From: Yarrowia lipolytica
Lineage: Eukaryota > Ascomycota > Dipodascomycetes > Dipodascales
Assembly: GCF_001761485.1 (NCBI RefSeq)
Contig: NC_090770.1
Location: 1,488,001 to 1,552,000 of the forward strand
Length of the DNA stretch: 64,000 bases
Direction: 5' to 3'
The position numbers were made by a program, and so were the translations under genes. The notes under the pieces are model-generated. The model ran no database searches, was not told the origin of the DNA, and worked only from the letters and a program-made list of their open reading frames with translations. Below, in pieces: positions 22,489 to 33,707 of the stretch (positions are counted from its first letter, which is position 1; each line of letters begins with the position of its first letter).

Positions 22489-24252
22489 ATGGCCACCACA
22501 GAACTGCCAGCCACCCAACACATTATCCACAAGGCGCCCAAAGACGTGGCCCAGCTCTTCTACGGAAATGTCTCCGACTTTATGAGAATGGCTCCCTCCC
22601 AGGGCGACAAGAAGATGTTCATTTCGGCGGAGACCGGCGAGTCGCTTACAACCGCCCAGCAGTGGGCCACCGTGGAGCTGTTTGCCTCCAAGCTCTACCA
22701 GCTGGGAATTGGCCACTCTCTGCGCCCCAACAGCGACGCCCACTTGGGAGACGTGGTGTTGCTCTACGTCAAGAACAGCATCTACATCCCTGCAGCCCAC
22801 TGGGCGCTTCTGGATCTGGGCGCCACCGTGGCCCCCGCAGCCGCTGTCTACAAGGCCCGGGATCTTGTGCACCAGATCGAGCTGGTCAAGCCCAAGCTGA
22901 TTGTTTGTGACGCAGACCTCAAGAGCGAGGCTGTGGAGGCGCTCAAGATTCTGTCCAAGAAGATGCCCATCGTCACAATGGAGGAGCTGCGACAGCCCGT
23001 CAAGAAGCTCAAGCAGCGCCAGCGGTTCCGACTGTCGCGACCCGAGGCCGCCAAGCGAGTGGCAGCCCTGGTCATGTCGTCGGGCACCTCTGGCGGTCTG
23101 CCCAAGGCCGTGCGTGTCACCCATCATGTGGTCACCTCCAACGCGCAGTGCTCGGCAATTGTGGCTCCCGATCTCTTCGACGACCCCACCAACGTCATCT
23201 CCGCCGTGCTCCCCATGTCCCACATTTACGGCTACTTCAAGTTTTTGTTTGCGTGCTTCTACACCGGCGAGACCTGTGTCGTGCACCAGTCGTTTGATCT
23301 CAAGGCTGTTCTCGACGCCCAGCAAAAGTACGGCATCACCTCCTTCTTCATGGTGCCCCCCATCATCATTGCGCTCGCCAAGTCGCCCATTGTGGACGAA
23401 TACATCCCGTCGCTGCAAAAGCTGCGTTTCATCACATCCGGAGCGGCTCCTCTCGGTGGAAACGTCATCGAGGACGTCAAGCGACGGCTGGGATCCCATA
23501 TCGCCGTCACCCAGATGTACGGCATGACCGAGAGCATTCTGTCCACCTGCTTCAACCCCTCGGACGCCGACGTGGCCTCCCGGTCTGTGGGCAAGCTGTG
23601 CGGTAACATTGAGGCCCGTATCGTTGGACATGACGGCGTGGACCAGCCTGCATACAACGAGACCGACCCCGACAAGATTGACGCTGCTTTCAAGCGGGGC
23701 GATGCTCTGCCCAGCGGCGAGCTGTGGCTGCGAGGTCCCGCCATCATGGCTGGTTACCACGGCAATTGTCTTGCCAACGAGGAGTCGTTTGTGGACGCCT
23801 CGGACGCGGCCACGGTGCCCCATTACCACCGCAAGTGGCTGCGAACGGGCGATGTGGCCGTTATCGACGTCAAGGGCCGAATTGTGATTGTTGACCGGAC
23901 CAAGGAGATGATCAAGTCCATGGGCAGGGCCGTGGCGCCCGCGGAGATTGAAGCTCTGCTACTTTCCCACCCTCAGGTGATGGATTGCGCCGTTATTGGC
24001 GTGCATGTGCCTGAAAAGGGCACCGAGGCCGCACGTGCATTCCTGGTGCTACGGGACGCGCAGGCCAGTGTGGCCCGCGACGTGGCCGCGTGGCTCAACG
24101 ACCAGGTGCCTTCCTACAAGCGTCTACATGGGGGTGTGGTTGTTTTCCGGGGTGAGGTAATTCCCAAAAATGCCTCTGGAAAGATTCTCCGTCGGCTCTT
24201 ACGTCAGCGAAAGGGAGATGAGGTGGTGTTCCCTGAGCGAGCTAAGCTGTAA
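22489..24252 (+). CDS. AMP-dependent acyl/4-coumarate-type CoA ligase, peroxisomal
   Basis: A 587-residue adenylate-forming enzyme of the ANL superfamily. It activates a carboxylic acid with ATP and joins it to CoA. The P-loop-like motif MSSGTSGGLPKAV is at residues 197-208, with QMYGMTES at about 343-350. The hinge region LRTGDVAVID then GRIVIVDRTKEMIKSMG is at about 450-490, and the C-terminal lysine motif NASGKILRRLL at about 565-576. The protein ends AKL, a strong type 1 peroxisomal targeting signal. Yarrowia has a family of such AKL/SKL-ended ligases linked to fatty acid or aromatic acid activation. The substrate of this member cannot be read from sequence. The start is fixed by a TATA box about 65 bases upstream. 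A long antisense frame is a codon-bias shadow. Confidence 0.9.
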   Translation: MATTELPATQHIIHKAPKDVAQLFYGNVSDFMRMAPSQGDKKMFISAETGESLTTAQQWATVELFASKLYQLGIGHSLRPNSDAHLGDVVLLYVKNSIYIPAAHWALLDLGATVAPAAAVYKARDLVHQIELVKPKLIVCDADLKSEAVEALKILSKKMPIVTMEELRQPVKKLKQRQRFRLSRPEAAKRVAALVMSSGTSGGLPKAVRVTHHVVTSNAQCSAIVAPDLFDDPTNVISAVLPMSHIYGYFKFLFACFYTGETCVVHQSFDLKAVLDAQQKYGITSFFMVPPIIIALAKSPIVDEYIPSLQKLRFITSGAAPLGGNVIEDVKRRLGSHIAVTQMYGMTESILSTCFNPSDADVASRSVGKLCGNIEARIVGHDGVDQPAYNETDPDKIDAAFKRGDALPSGELWLRGPAIMAGYHGNCLANEESFVDASDAATVPHYHRKWLRTGDVAVIDVKGRIVIVDRTKEMIKSMGRAVAPAEIEALLLSHPQVMDCAVIGVHVPEKGTEAARAFLVLRDAQASVARDVAAWLNDQVPSYKRLHGGVVVFRGEVIPKNASGKILRRLLRQRKGDEVVFPERAKL

Positions 24253-25229
24253 GAGGGTGCCGGTTTGTCAGGGTCTGTTTGCAGCTGCTGGTACAGTGAC
24301 TCGGTAGCTCGCGCCCGTTTTTCCGTGAACTTTGTGCAACGTGCTCGATAGTTTTTGCCTGTAGAAGTTTCATCTAGAAAAAAAAAAAAGATTCCACTTT
24401 TCACTTTTCCGTGTTAAAATCTCTCTAAACGTGCGCCTGGAGCCTATGAGCTACAGTAGGGAGTAAGTATCACCTCCCACTCTTTTGGGTTTGCAGTTAG
24501 GCACTTCTAAATCCGAATATATCCTCTCATGAATCTCACACTATCGATAGTCTAAAAGCCTAAAGAGGGAGGAGGAGGGGGGCGAGGGGGGCTTCGAATG
24601 GATTTGACTCCTGGGTAGAGTGTGCGCACAAGCAAGGTGTGGGAGGCCGGATTTTGGCTTGTGCACCCCACGTGGGGCGCTAAATGGGGCCAAGGTGTAA
24701 AATTTGCCCAAAAAGCGAGCGTGGAGTCGAGCAGCCTGGGAGTCCACGTGCGTGAGGTGGTGATATGAAAGAAGGGAGTGGTGCCAATGCGTCATTTTTT
24801 CTTGGCGCCGTTGGGACTTCACGTGACCCAAAGGGGAGGCCCAAAAAGCGCCCCCGGGGCCGGAGAGGAGTGCCTCAAGCCCCCCACCCACATGGTCCCG
24901 ATGGATCGACTGGTGAAATTTTTTTCCCAAGGTAATTTCAATAGTGTAAGGTACTTTTCAATTTGCCTCTTTTCGCAGAAGAAGGACCCAAATTCAACCT
25001 CTTGTACGACGATAGTAGACTTGGTTTGGGTTGACTTTGCTTTTATCCACTTTTCGTTTGGAGCTCAACTCTCGGCGGTGGTTAGCTTCACAGTAGTTTG
25101 CAACTCCAAAGACTAACGCTGACAAGGCCACTGGCAAACTCAGCGCGGTGGACGAGGATGGAGGTGTATATAACCTGGGGGGGTCCCGGACCGAGTTGAG
25201 CAGTCAAGCACAACCACTCCAACTCTTCA
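24253..25229 (+). promoter_or_regulatory. Upstream region of the phosphate transporter with three CACGTG boxes
   Basis: CACGTG occurs at 24669-24674 (in CCCACGTGGGG), 24745-24750 and 24820-24825, 405-560 bases before the ATG at 25230. A TATA-like GTATATAA lies near 25,167. CACGTG flanked by G on the 3' side is the high-affinity site for the bHLH factor Pho4 in yeasts, which switches on phosphate uptake genes under starvation. CACGTG is common in this genome, so the cluster rather than a single site is the signal. No gene is seen in the interval. Confidence 0.6.
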
Positions 25230-26963
25230 ATGGCCGATAACAACGTGACCGAAGGTGGAAACGCCGCCTTCCACAACTATGTCAACGACTTTGCTCACAT
25301 TGAGGACCCCAACGAGCGACGACGACTCGCCCTGGAGAAGATTGACAACGCCAGCTTCGGCTGGGAGCACATTCGAGCCATCACCGTCGCCGGTGTTGGT
25401 TTCATGACTGATGCCTACGATATCTTCGCCATTAACCTGGGTATCACCATGATGGGATACGTCTACTGGGGTCAGACCATCAACGGTCCCGGTAAGCCCC
25501 CCACCTCCACTGCCACTCTGCTCAAGGTGTCCACCTCGGTTGGTACCGTCATTGGACAGTTTGGTTTCGGTATTCTTGCCGATATCGTTGGCCGAAAGCG
25601 AATCTACGGCTCCGAGCTCATGCTCATGATTGGAGCCACCATCTCCCAGTGTATGGCCGGCCATTCCGAGGCTATCAACTTTGTTGCCGTTCTTACCTTC
25701 TGGCGAATTGTCATGGGTATCGGTATCGGAGGTGACTACCCTCTGTCTTCCATTATCACTTCCGAGTTCGCCACCACCCGATGGCGAGGTGCCATGATGG
25801 CTGCTGTCTTCGCCAACCAGGGCTGGGGTCAGCTCATGGGTGCCATCGTCTCCATTGTTTGCATGGCTGGTTTCAAGAACCAGCTCGAGCCCTCTCACAG
25901 CGCCAAGGACTGTGGCAAGGTCTGTCGACAGGCCCTGGACATGTCCTGGCGAATTCTGGTCGGATGGGGTTGTGTCCCTGCCATGGCCGCTCTCTACTTC
26001 CGACTGACCATTCCCGAGACCCCCCGATACACCTTTGATGTGTCTCGAGACATTGAAAAGGCCCAGAAGGACATTGAAAAGTACACCAACGGTGACACCA
26101 GCGGCGATAACTCCGACAAGAACGATGAGATTGAGGCTCTGCGAGCCAAGGCCGAGGCCCTGGCCACCCAGCAGGCTTCTTACGCTCCCCCCAAGGCTTC
26201 CTTCAAGGATTTCTGCCGACATTTCGGACAGTGGAAGCACGGAAAGATTCTCATTGGTACCGCCGGCTCGTGGTTCTTCCTGGATATTGCCTTCTACGGT
26301 CTTGGTCTGAACAACTCCCAGATTCTTAAGGCTATCCATTTCGATAAGGGAGACAACCTGTACTCTACTCTGATGAAGAACTCCATCGGTAACCTGATTC
26401 TTGTCTGTGCCGGAGCCATTCCCGGATACTGGATTTCTGTGGTCACCATCGATACCATTGGCCGAAAGCCCATTCAGATTGGAGGTTTCCTCATTCTGGT
26501 TGCTCTCTTCTGTATTATCGGTTTCGGATACTACAAGATCCACGATGGAGGTCTGCTTGCATGCTACATTCTGTGTCAGCTCTTTGAAAACTTTGGCCCC
26601 AACACCACCACCTTCATTGTTCCCGGAGAGGTGTTCCCCACCCGATACCGATCTTCGGCCCACGGTATCTCTGCCGCTGCTGGTAAGATCGGAGCTATTA
26701 TCGCCCAGGTCGTTATTGGTACTCTGATTGACCACAACTGTGCTCGAGACGGTAAGCCCGCCGGATGTTGGCTTAACCACGTCATGGAGATTTTCGCCCT
26801 CTTCATGCTCTGTGGATTCTTCGTCTCCTTCCTCATTCCCGAGACCAAGCGAAAGACCCTCGAACAGCTGTCCGAGGAGCTGCATGGTGAGATCCAGTGG
26901 CGACCCCCCCACGAGATGGAGCACTCTTCTCATGACTTCAATGAGGAGGAGAAGTCGGTCTAA
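25230..26963 (+). CDS. PHO84: High-affinity phosphate/H+ symporter, PHO84 type
   Basis: A 577-residue plasma-membrane transporter with 12 predicted helices in two halves. Diagnostic stretches are AGVGFMTDAYDIFAINL in the first helix, GFGILADIVGRKRIYG (MFS A-motif) after the second, FWRIVMGIGIGGDYPLSSII (phosphate:H+ symporter signature), a charged central loop at about residues 270-320, GSWFFLDIAFYGLGLN in helix 7, and ENFGPNTTTFIVPGEVFPTR in the second half. These match Pho84 and its relatives closely, including the conserved Asp in TDAYD and the GGDYPLS motif. The length is standard. Codon bias is extreme (CGA Arg, GGT Gly), implying high expression. The gene has three CACGTG boxes upstream. 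A full-length antisense frame is a shadow. Confidence 0.93.
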   Translation: MADNNVTEGGNAAFHNYVNDFAHIEDPNERRRLALEKIDNASFGWEHIRAITVAGVGFMTDAYDIFAINLGITMMGYVYWGQTINGPGKPPTSTATLLKVSTSVGTVIGQFGFGILADIVGRKRIYGSELMLMIGATISQCMAGHSEAINFVAVLTFWRIVMGIGIGGDYPLSSIITSEFATTRWRGAMMAAVFANQGWGQLMGAIVSIVCMAGFKNQLEPSHSAKDCGKVCRQALDMSWRILVGWGCVPAMAALYFRLTIPETPRYTFDVSRDIEKAQKDIEKYTNGDTSGDNSDKNDEIEALRAKAEALATQQASYAPPKASFKDFCRHFGQWKHGKILIGTAGSWFFLDIAFYGLGLNNSQILKAIHFDKGDNLYSTLMKNSIGNLILVCAGAIPGYWISVVTIDTIGRKPIQIGGFLILVALFCIIGFGYYKIHDGGLLACYILCQLFENFGPNTTTFIVPGEVFPTRYRSSAHGISAAAGKIGAIIAQVVIGTLIDHNCARDGKPAGCWLNHVMEIFALFMLCGFFVSFLIPETKRKTLEQLSEELHGEIQWRPPHEMEHSSHDFNEEEKSV

Positions 26964-28641
26964 TTTCGACCCTCTTTTCTTCAGCTCCGCTCTTTTGCTT
27001 CTCACCGCCAAATTATCAGTTTTTATTTGAGTTTAATGTAAAGTCTTCTAACCTACATATGATGCAACCGTATTCGCTTAAAAGTATTTATCGCATAACC
27101 CAAAACGGCCACAACGTGCGTAATCCATTGGCTGTGGTTCTTCGGTCTCGGAAAGCCAAACGTTTTGGTGCAACTCTCTCCTTTTTTCATGTATCTAATT
27201 ATTGCGAAAGCCCCATACGGCTCGTCACCAAGACTGAAAGTGTGAAAATTTTCACTTGTAGGCGACCAAGTTTTTTAGTCGAGATTCGGGGTCAAGGAGA
27301 CGGATCAAGAAACACACCAAGAGACAGAACAAAACACTTGTCCTACTCCAACGCCCAACCAGTATACACCCCGCTGAGACGCCCACCACGCATGATAGTA
27401 TCAGAGTGAAACCCAGATTCATTGTATATGCATCGATATGGCGTTATCATAAACCTATCAGTAGCAATAGTGTTTCTTTGTTAGCCCAGATGTGCGACCG
27501 TATTGAGATGCGGAGAGCCACCATCACTGTTATTATTATTATTTTCGCACTAACGGCCAAACCTGCTGGAGATCCCGCTAGTCGTGCCGCCGGTCACACG
27601 ACCAATTGGAGAGCAACTGTGATCTGCTCCACAGGATTCGTTGGAGCCCACCTACTGCAAACGGCAATGCTCCGTGGTAAGACACTTGCCATCGACAATG
27701 GCAAAGGACCACGCATCGTACCGAGTCAGCGTTTAAACCATAGGGCTGTGCCGCGCAAATTGGACTACCTAGAGCTAACAGCTCAGCTTGCTTTAGAGCT
27801 ACACTAGCGCATTCGTTTTGCAGAGTCTTTTCGGCTGGCTCAACCTTGTGGTATGCTGACATGTCCAAACATGTGTGCTTGGCCCCCTTCGTGGCAGCCC
27901 AAAAAGCGCGATATATAGTCTTTGGCGGAGAGCAGACACCATATGACCGGGGTTCAACGCAATTGCGTCTTTGAGGGATTACAAGTCGAGACAACGTCGT
28001 CTCTGAGCTCGCTTATAGCCGCACTCCGCTAGCATTGCTTTACACCCGATAAACGTTGGGCACACTTTTTGTAAAAAAGACTGATTTCGATTATTCCAAT
28101 ATACCCCACCGCCATGGTCTGGGGCTTGACGGCCGTATTCGCCAGTCTACAGAGGCGGTTTTGCGCACCGAGCGAGGCACGCAGACCCCTGTGGGGGCGC
28201 CGTTGTTTACACGCAACAAAGAGCCCTGCCAAGAGCCATATCTCGCCGGTACAATGCGTACCCGCCAAACTAACTTTTGACAAGCTAGCATCAAGCCTCG
28301 CTTTGCTTTTTCCACAGGGTTGGCGCTAGTCCAAAGAAGGCCAGGATGGTGTGGTCTGCAAACACGTGCCTGGATATCGTCTCTTGGCACACGTCTTGGC
28401 TACGTAATCTCGCCCTTTAGCCGGTCTTGGCCATCGCCACTAGGTCACGTCAGACTCTTGGCGTACTCGGGGCACACGACACTCGTCCACGCTAGATGAG
28501 TTGGAGCTCCGCCGGCCCCGCTCAGACATGATCTCGCGAACAAAATGTCGATCGAGGCATATACGGTATTCCGGGAAATATCCACTGTGCTGCTCTGGTG
28601 CTAAACTCTGTTATATGTCCGTTTGGCTCTTGGTGGAATGT
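26964..28641. other. Intergenic 1.7 kb without a supported gene
   Basis: Overlapping ORFs of 70-140 codons exist on both strands between 27.06 and 28.4 kb. None has the codon bias of the neighbours or a recognisable motif. A decayed gene cannot be excluded. Confidence 0.35.
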
Positions 28642-28947
28642 TTATGTGGAGGTAGATTTGGGGGTGCACCGGCCGCTTAGGAGGTAGGTAGTGTAGGTTT
28701 GGCCGTCTCTCTGAGGTCGGCCGAACAGTCGGACAAATGAGCCTCTGTCGGTTATCTCCATTCGATCGTGGTGACCATGATAGGTTGCATTGGGCTCCAA
28801 GTCGGGCTCCGACGACCCCCATGCTAGCGGCAGCTTGTTGCCAGTATAGTAGTATCTCTCAGCGAGTTTAGGGCTGTCAGAGAGTAGCTTGAGTGGGCTT
28901 GCAGGGTCCAGATTAGGCGAGTTGACAACTGTTCCAGACTCGGTCAT
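28642..28947 (-). CDS. Possible small hypothetical protein
   Basis: A 101-residue frame starting MTESGTVVNSPNLDPASPL and ending with TAA at 28642-28644. Codon use (CGA Arg, CTC/CTG Leu, GAG Glu) resembles that of real Yarrowia genes better than the surrounding ORFs. It is hydrophilic, with Tyr/Arg-rich stretches (ERYYYTG, RLFGRPQRDGQT), no signal peptide and no membrane segment. An in-frame ATG at 28974 would add nine residues. No family recognised. The gene could equally be an expressed non-coding stretch. Confidence 0.42.
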   Translation of the reverse strand: MTESGTVVNSPNLDPASPLKLLSDSPKLAERYYYTGNKLPLAWGSSEPDLEPNATYHGHHDRMEITDRGSFVRLFGRPQRDGQTYTTYLLSGRCTPKSTST

Positions 28948-29620
28948 GATTATTGATACAGGTTTGATAGGCAATGGGGATTTTCTTTTGGGCTGTGTTT
29001 TTTCGGGTCGGGGACCCCCTCCAGGACTGACGGCTCGACTCTATATGAACGACATTGGGGGTCTTGTATTACCATTGCCTGGGGTTTCGCATTTTCATTA
29101 ATCGAATTTAATCGTTCTTTTAATTGCGAATCAATGTTCCTCTCCCAGGAGCTCTCTTCCACCTCTAGTTCGCCCACGTGCGGGATACCGGCCTGTGATT
29201 GGGAGCTGGGATGGTGGATGAGGTGTTTTATAATAAGTAGATTAGCTCCAGGCGCCAACTACAGTTTGATAATAGCGACGGTTCCAAACTAAAACCAAAC
29301 CAAACCTCGAACCTCAACTCTCTCCCTGTCTGTCCGTCGCCATCCCCGACGTTCCAACTTGTAGGCTGGATTGGGTTGGATTTGAAAAATTTTGTCATCT
29401 AGATTCGATGGTGTGACGAGCAAGGGCGCAATTAGACGGACAATTGTGGTTATTGCACTAGTGAATGTTCAATCGGCCCACCCACTTGTCCAGAATCCGA
29501 CACTGCTCCTAGAACATGCCGAAGAACAGTCCAACACCAGCCAACACCAGCCCAAGACCTCATGCCGATGAGCTGTATCCTGTCTGGAATTTGTCCCTGT
29601 GCATGGACGGTATCAACAAG

Positions 29621-29720
29621 CACGGACGGTACGAACCAAGCACGGACGGCATGAACCAAGCACGGGCGGCATGAACCAACAACGGACGGCATGAACCAAC
29701 AACGGACGGCATGAACCAAC
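29621..29720 (+). repeat. 20-bp minisatellite, 5 copies
   Basis: Five head-to-tail copies of an ACGGACGGCATGAACCAAC-based unit with a few substitutions in the first two to three copies. Confidence 0.9.
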
Positions 29721-30038
29721 AACGGACTCTAGCTACAGAAGACGCACAGAGCGACTACTGCACTTGTAGGTAGCTGCCGATGCCGTGCTCGTACAGTAGC
29801 TCAACGTGTTCGTGATGTGGCTACTGTATGTACTGGCACTGAACTCGTACGATGGGGATTGGTACTTGTGCTAGAACCGCATCTGCTCATTCCAGTGACC
29901 CGCAGCAGGGCGTATTCTGCATTTCTCTCGTCTTTCTTCCACGTGCTTTTGTCGCTCTTGGTATGTCTGCACTTTCACCTCGCCTGTTTTGGACATGGGT
30001 GAGTGTTTCCGTCTTGTCGGTAGGTTAGAGTTGCTAAG

Positions 30039-30088
30039 AGTCGTGTGCAGTGTCGTGTGCCAAAAGTCGTGTGCCAAAGTCGTGTGCC
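30039..30088 (+). repeat. GTCGTGTGCC-based short array
   Basis: Four copies of a TCGTGTGC core with spacers of 4-7 bases. Confidence 0.75.
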
Positions 30089-30248
30089 TTTTTTTATATT
30101 TTTTTTACCCTTTAGAGTCTGAACGGTGCATGGTGGATGTAGACATGGGTTGAGGAGGGCGGTTGATGGGCGTTTTCAGACCCGGTAAGAGGCGATTAGG
30201 TGTCTCCAAACGCTGTTACAACGGATATGTGTTTGCTCGATCCGTTTT

Positions 30249-30340
30249 CCCCAGTTTTCTGATTTTTCCTGATATTTTTCCTGATTTTTCCTGAATTTTT
30301 CCTGATTTTTTCCCGTTTTTTCCCGTTTTTTATCGTTTTT
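30249..30340 (+). repeat. CCTGATTTTT-type array
   Basis: About eight imperfect copies of a 10-11-base T-rich unit (CCTGATTTTT drifting to CCCGTTTTTT). On the minus strand it reads Lys/Asn-rich, hence a spurious ORF. Confidence 0.8.
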
Positions 30341-31258
30341 TTTTATTATCCCAAAAATACCCAACTCTCCATTATTTCCGACTGTGCAGATTCCCATATC
30401 AACCCAATCTCCATCAAAACACCGCAGCCAAACTCTGGCAAAAGTGCAACATGCGATACGGACACGGTGGGCGGTGGGCATCGATCAACTGGCCGTAGGT
30501 GCATCTGGGCTGGAATTACCCCACAGTGCAGTGCTAAGCAGTGGTGATGGAGGATATTGGGGGATGGAAGATATTGGGGGATGGAGGGAGAGGACTAGAC
30601 CTCTCAGTAACAGTGCAAGCAGTACATGCAATACAAGTAACACCCACCAACACACGGACCAGACGAGACCAGCCAACTGCACAGCCCTACCAGGAAACGG
30701 CAGAGCTTGTGGACACAACAGACTGCGACAAGGGACCCGCTTTGCCAGTGTTATGCAGGAACCATACTCTTTTCCTTTTTTCGGACAGCCGGCACACGAG
30801 CTTGACGATCAAACCATATCGGCCGAGTGCGACGTATCCTTGCATTTTTTGCATGTTGGCATGGGGCTGGCGTGTGAAGGAGCATGTGCAAAGGGCCGCG
30901 CAGACTTGTGGAGTGCTGCCGTACGAGTATCGGTGTACGACAAGGTGGTTTGTACAAGGTGGTTTGTACTGTCGGACATGATCATCTGTACCTTGGCGTA
31001 CTGTACTTGTACAACCACTTGGTGATCAGATATAACCTAACAGACTAATCGACCGAGGCATTCATACTCACCCGAACCAGCCTAAACGAGATAACCCCCA
31101 CAGTTGGCCGTTAGGTTAGAGTCTTGTTCGGTTCTTGGGTTCTTCAGCTTTTGTTTTTCCGCTGCCCGTCATTGTCTTCTCTTTCTTTGTGCTCCAAACC
31201 TTTCGCCAGGGCCTGGACGGATGCCGTATTCAAACAGGTTCATGTATGGAAATGACTT

Positions 31259-31304
31259 TGGATACGGCCTTGGATACGACCTTGGATACGACCTTGGATA
31301 CGAC
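31259..31304 (+). repeat. 12-bp repeat TTGGATACGACC, about 4 copies
   Basis: Four tandem 12-base units. They keep a short frame open that would encode Gly-Tyr-Asp-Leu repeats, but the frame has no other support as a gene. Confidence 0.85.
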
Positions 31305-32138
31305 GTCGGCTGCGATTACGTGCAGAGGGAGAGCTACATGTTCCATGTGCGATGCCGTGTGAGAGGTCTGAGGACTCACTCTGATGGACATGTCTCAGAT
31401 ATGAGTTGGTTATGATAATTTGGTACTGGCCAAGACCCTGGTCTGGCCAGCTATACCTTCTACCTATACATATCTTGCGTCAGCAATAGCTGCAATAGAG
31501 GACAAGATCTACGGCGTATTCACCGATGCGACGGTACAAGTTTGGCGCCATTCAGAGTTGGACTTGTCGTTAGTCTGGTTTGGTCGTGTGCCGTCTATTC
31601 TAATGTCTCACAGGTGGCTGATAAAGCCTCTTATCGATCTAATCTAGATGGTGTGTGACTGGAGAGAAATGACGAGAGGATATTCAAGGGGGCGGACGAT
31701 TGATGAATACCAACTTGAGCTCACAGATTCAACGCAGCCAGCACTTGGGTCGCAGCGACGACGCAGAGCTCTTACTAGAAGGGTCTCAAGCCACCTTTAA
31801 TTAGGGTGAGACAGAACTATGATAACAGGATAGTTGCAGAAGCAAAGGGCCACACAACCTCTGCTGGATAGAGTCACGTATTGAATCGTGCGAGCAATCT
31901 TCGGTCCGATTTTGGGTGTGTCCTTGGATACTTGGTTTCTGGATTCTGTGTTTGAGGGGCCCTATGGCAAGTCTACGGAAGGGTCTAGCCGTGGGATCCA
32001 TGGTTCCTGTGCAAGACCTTTCTTGTGGTCAATAGTGCGATAATGGGGTAAGCATCAATAACAGGGCATCAACGCCAAACTTGTCCAAGAAGTCTGCCAG
32101 GGTCAAAAGAGGTGTTTGTATAGGAAGATTGAGAGAAG

Positions 32139-32198
32139 AGCTGTGCTAGTATGGGACAGAGCTGTGATAGTATGGGACAGAGCTGTGATAGTATGGGG
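32139..32198 (+). repeat. 21-bp repeat, nearly 3 copies
   Basis: AGCTGTGATAGTATGGGACAG unit, two full copies and one of 18 bases, with one substitution (C/A) in the first. Confidence 0.9.
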
Positions 32199-32949
32199 TT
32201 TGTAGAAGCAACTTCTCAAGTCGCCAGTTCGACTCGCTCGATATTGAGCGATTTATGGACCCACCATGGTAGCTTTAACCATGACCCTATTATTGAGGGG
32301 ACTGGCCGGTTCTAAGACCAAAGAACAGGAACTGGATATAATAGTGGTATCATTATGACAAGTCAAACGTATCCGTCGTTGGCGTGCTAGACATTACACT
32401 CCAGTTTCAACGTGTTGAGGTTGAAACTGGAGTTACTTCTTACTTCCGGCAACTGTACCCAAGTGAGGATAGAATTCTCACGTGAGCTTACTTGACTGAT
32501 GCTCTTGCAGATTATGTCTTATCGGAGGCCCTGCACTTTTGGTGTTTCAAGAAGCTTCACAGGTCTCAGTGTATCATGTCTGAAGACTGTCTGTTTTAGA
32601 TCAAACATGCTCATTTCGGTGTATCAACCGTCATATAGTTGCTTCTAAATGAAATCAATGGTTTTTAACAGGTCTGAAGACAATGTAATGGACGTTTTCT
32701 TCTCCTCGTTTGCATAATTCTGGGTCATCTCTATCCTGCCCTGTTCCATCCTTTAGCGTCCTGAATTCTAATTGGCGATGTTTTTCAGGAGGTGAGCTTC
32801 CAAACTTTACAAGGTGGAAAATAGGATGCCGTTGTCGCGGATATCCTGGAGGTGTGCAATCGGTTGAACTTATGTGCTTACAATGTGTGTGTAGGCGGCT
32901 AGATTTCCGATTTTTTTTTGATTTTTTAACAGTATATACATTCATTTAA

Positions 32950-33240
32950 TATGATGTGTGGAACCCAGAGACTGGCAAAAGGTCAACTAAAAGTCTAACC
33001 AACTCAGAGGAATATTATAATATTATTAATATTTTCAATAGAAAGATCAAAAGCAAAGTTATACCAAAAGGTTAATTTTTTCACAGCAAAGTTATAATTA
33101 AAATGAATTGGTATATGCAGAAAAAAAAAAAAGTTATAATTAAATGAATGTACTGGTAGCTATATGCCGAAAAAAAAATCAATACAAAAGATGAAAAATT
33201 AAAATTAATATTAGATTATTTAAAAAATCATGGACTTGGT
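32950..33240. other. AT-rich block
   Basis: About 290 bases of very high A+T with repeats of an AAAGTTATAATTAAA-like word (three occurrences) and an A12 run. It might serve as a replication origin or scaffold region, but nothing in the sequence proves that. Confidence 0.4.
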
Positions 33241-33631
33241 TCATGATGGCGCATTTGCGGACCATTGTAGGTGAATATTTGTAGTAATTTTGTAACAGAG
33301 CCCGAACCAACTTCAATAGTACCATCATACAGCCCTGAAGCTCTTCACCGTTCGGTATCTGATATCCTCTCGATTCAACTACAGTAGCTACTGTACATAC
33401 TTATGGATTCTCACAACTACCGACTTGTACAGTATGTACTCAACAAAACCCATGTTAGAAACACGCGCTGTCGGATCGAAACTCGCTGTGTATTCCACTC
33501 AGCTCTCATCCTGGAACGGATCCATATATGGTCCCGACAACCGAAACCCTAGCAGTGGACTTCACCAGTCGTCTGTCAGCTGACATAAAGCCTATTGTTC
33601 TGGAGCAAGCTGAGCGAGTAGGGAGTAGGGT

Positions 33632-33707
33632 ATGATTATGACGACGATTATAACGATTATGACTACGACTGCGACTGCGATTACGACTACGACTGCGACT
33701 GCGACTG
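33632..33707 (+). repeat. GACTAC/GACTGC hexamer tract
   Basis: Imperfect 6-base repeats (GATTAT, GACTAC, GACTGC). On the minus strand they read as Arg-Ser/Asn dipeptides, producing a spurious RS-like frame. Confidence 0.8.

Noticed and set aside
22450-23829. 459-codon minus-strand frame opposite the CoA ligase
   Set aside because: Shadow of a strongly biased gene. The plus strand carries all the family motifs.
25227-27011. 594-codon minus-strand frame covering the whole phosphate transporter
   Set aside because: Mirror of the strong codon bias (no TTA/CTA/TCA in the sense frame). Ser/Gly/Asn-rich and without domains.
31104-31415. Plus-strand frame with Gly-Tyr-Asp-Leu repeats
   Set aside because: Kept open only by the 12-base minisatellite. 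No support either side.
32225-32290. AGTTCGACTCGCTCGATATTGAGCG considered as a tRNA T arm (word shown is only the region label)
   Set aside because: No acceptor, D or anticodon arm can be built around it.
32950-33240. AT-rich block considered as a centromere
   Set aside because: No recognisable centromere dyad, and several similar AT-rich blocks occur in the window.
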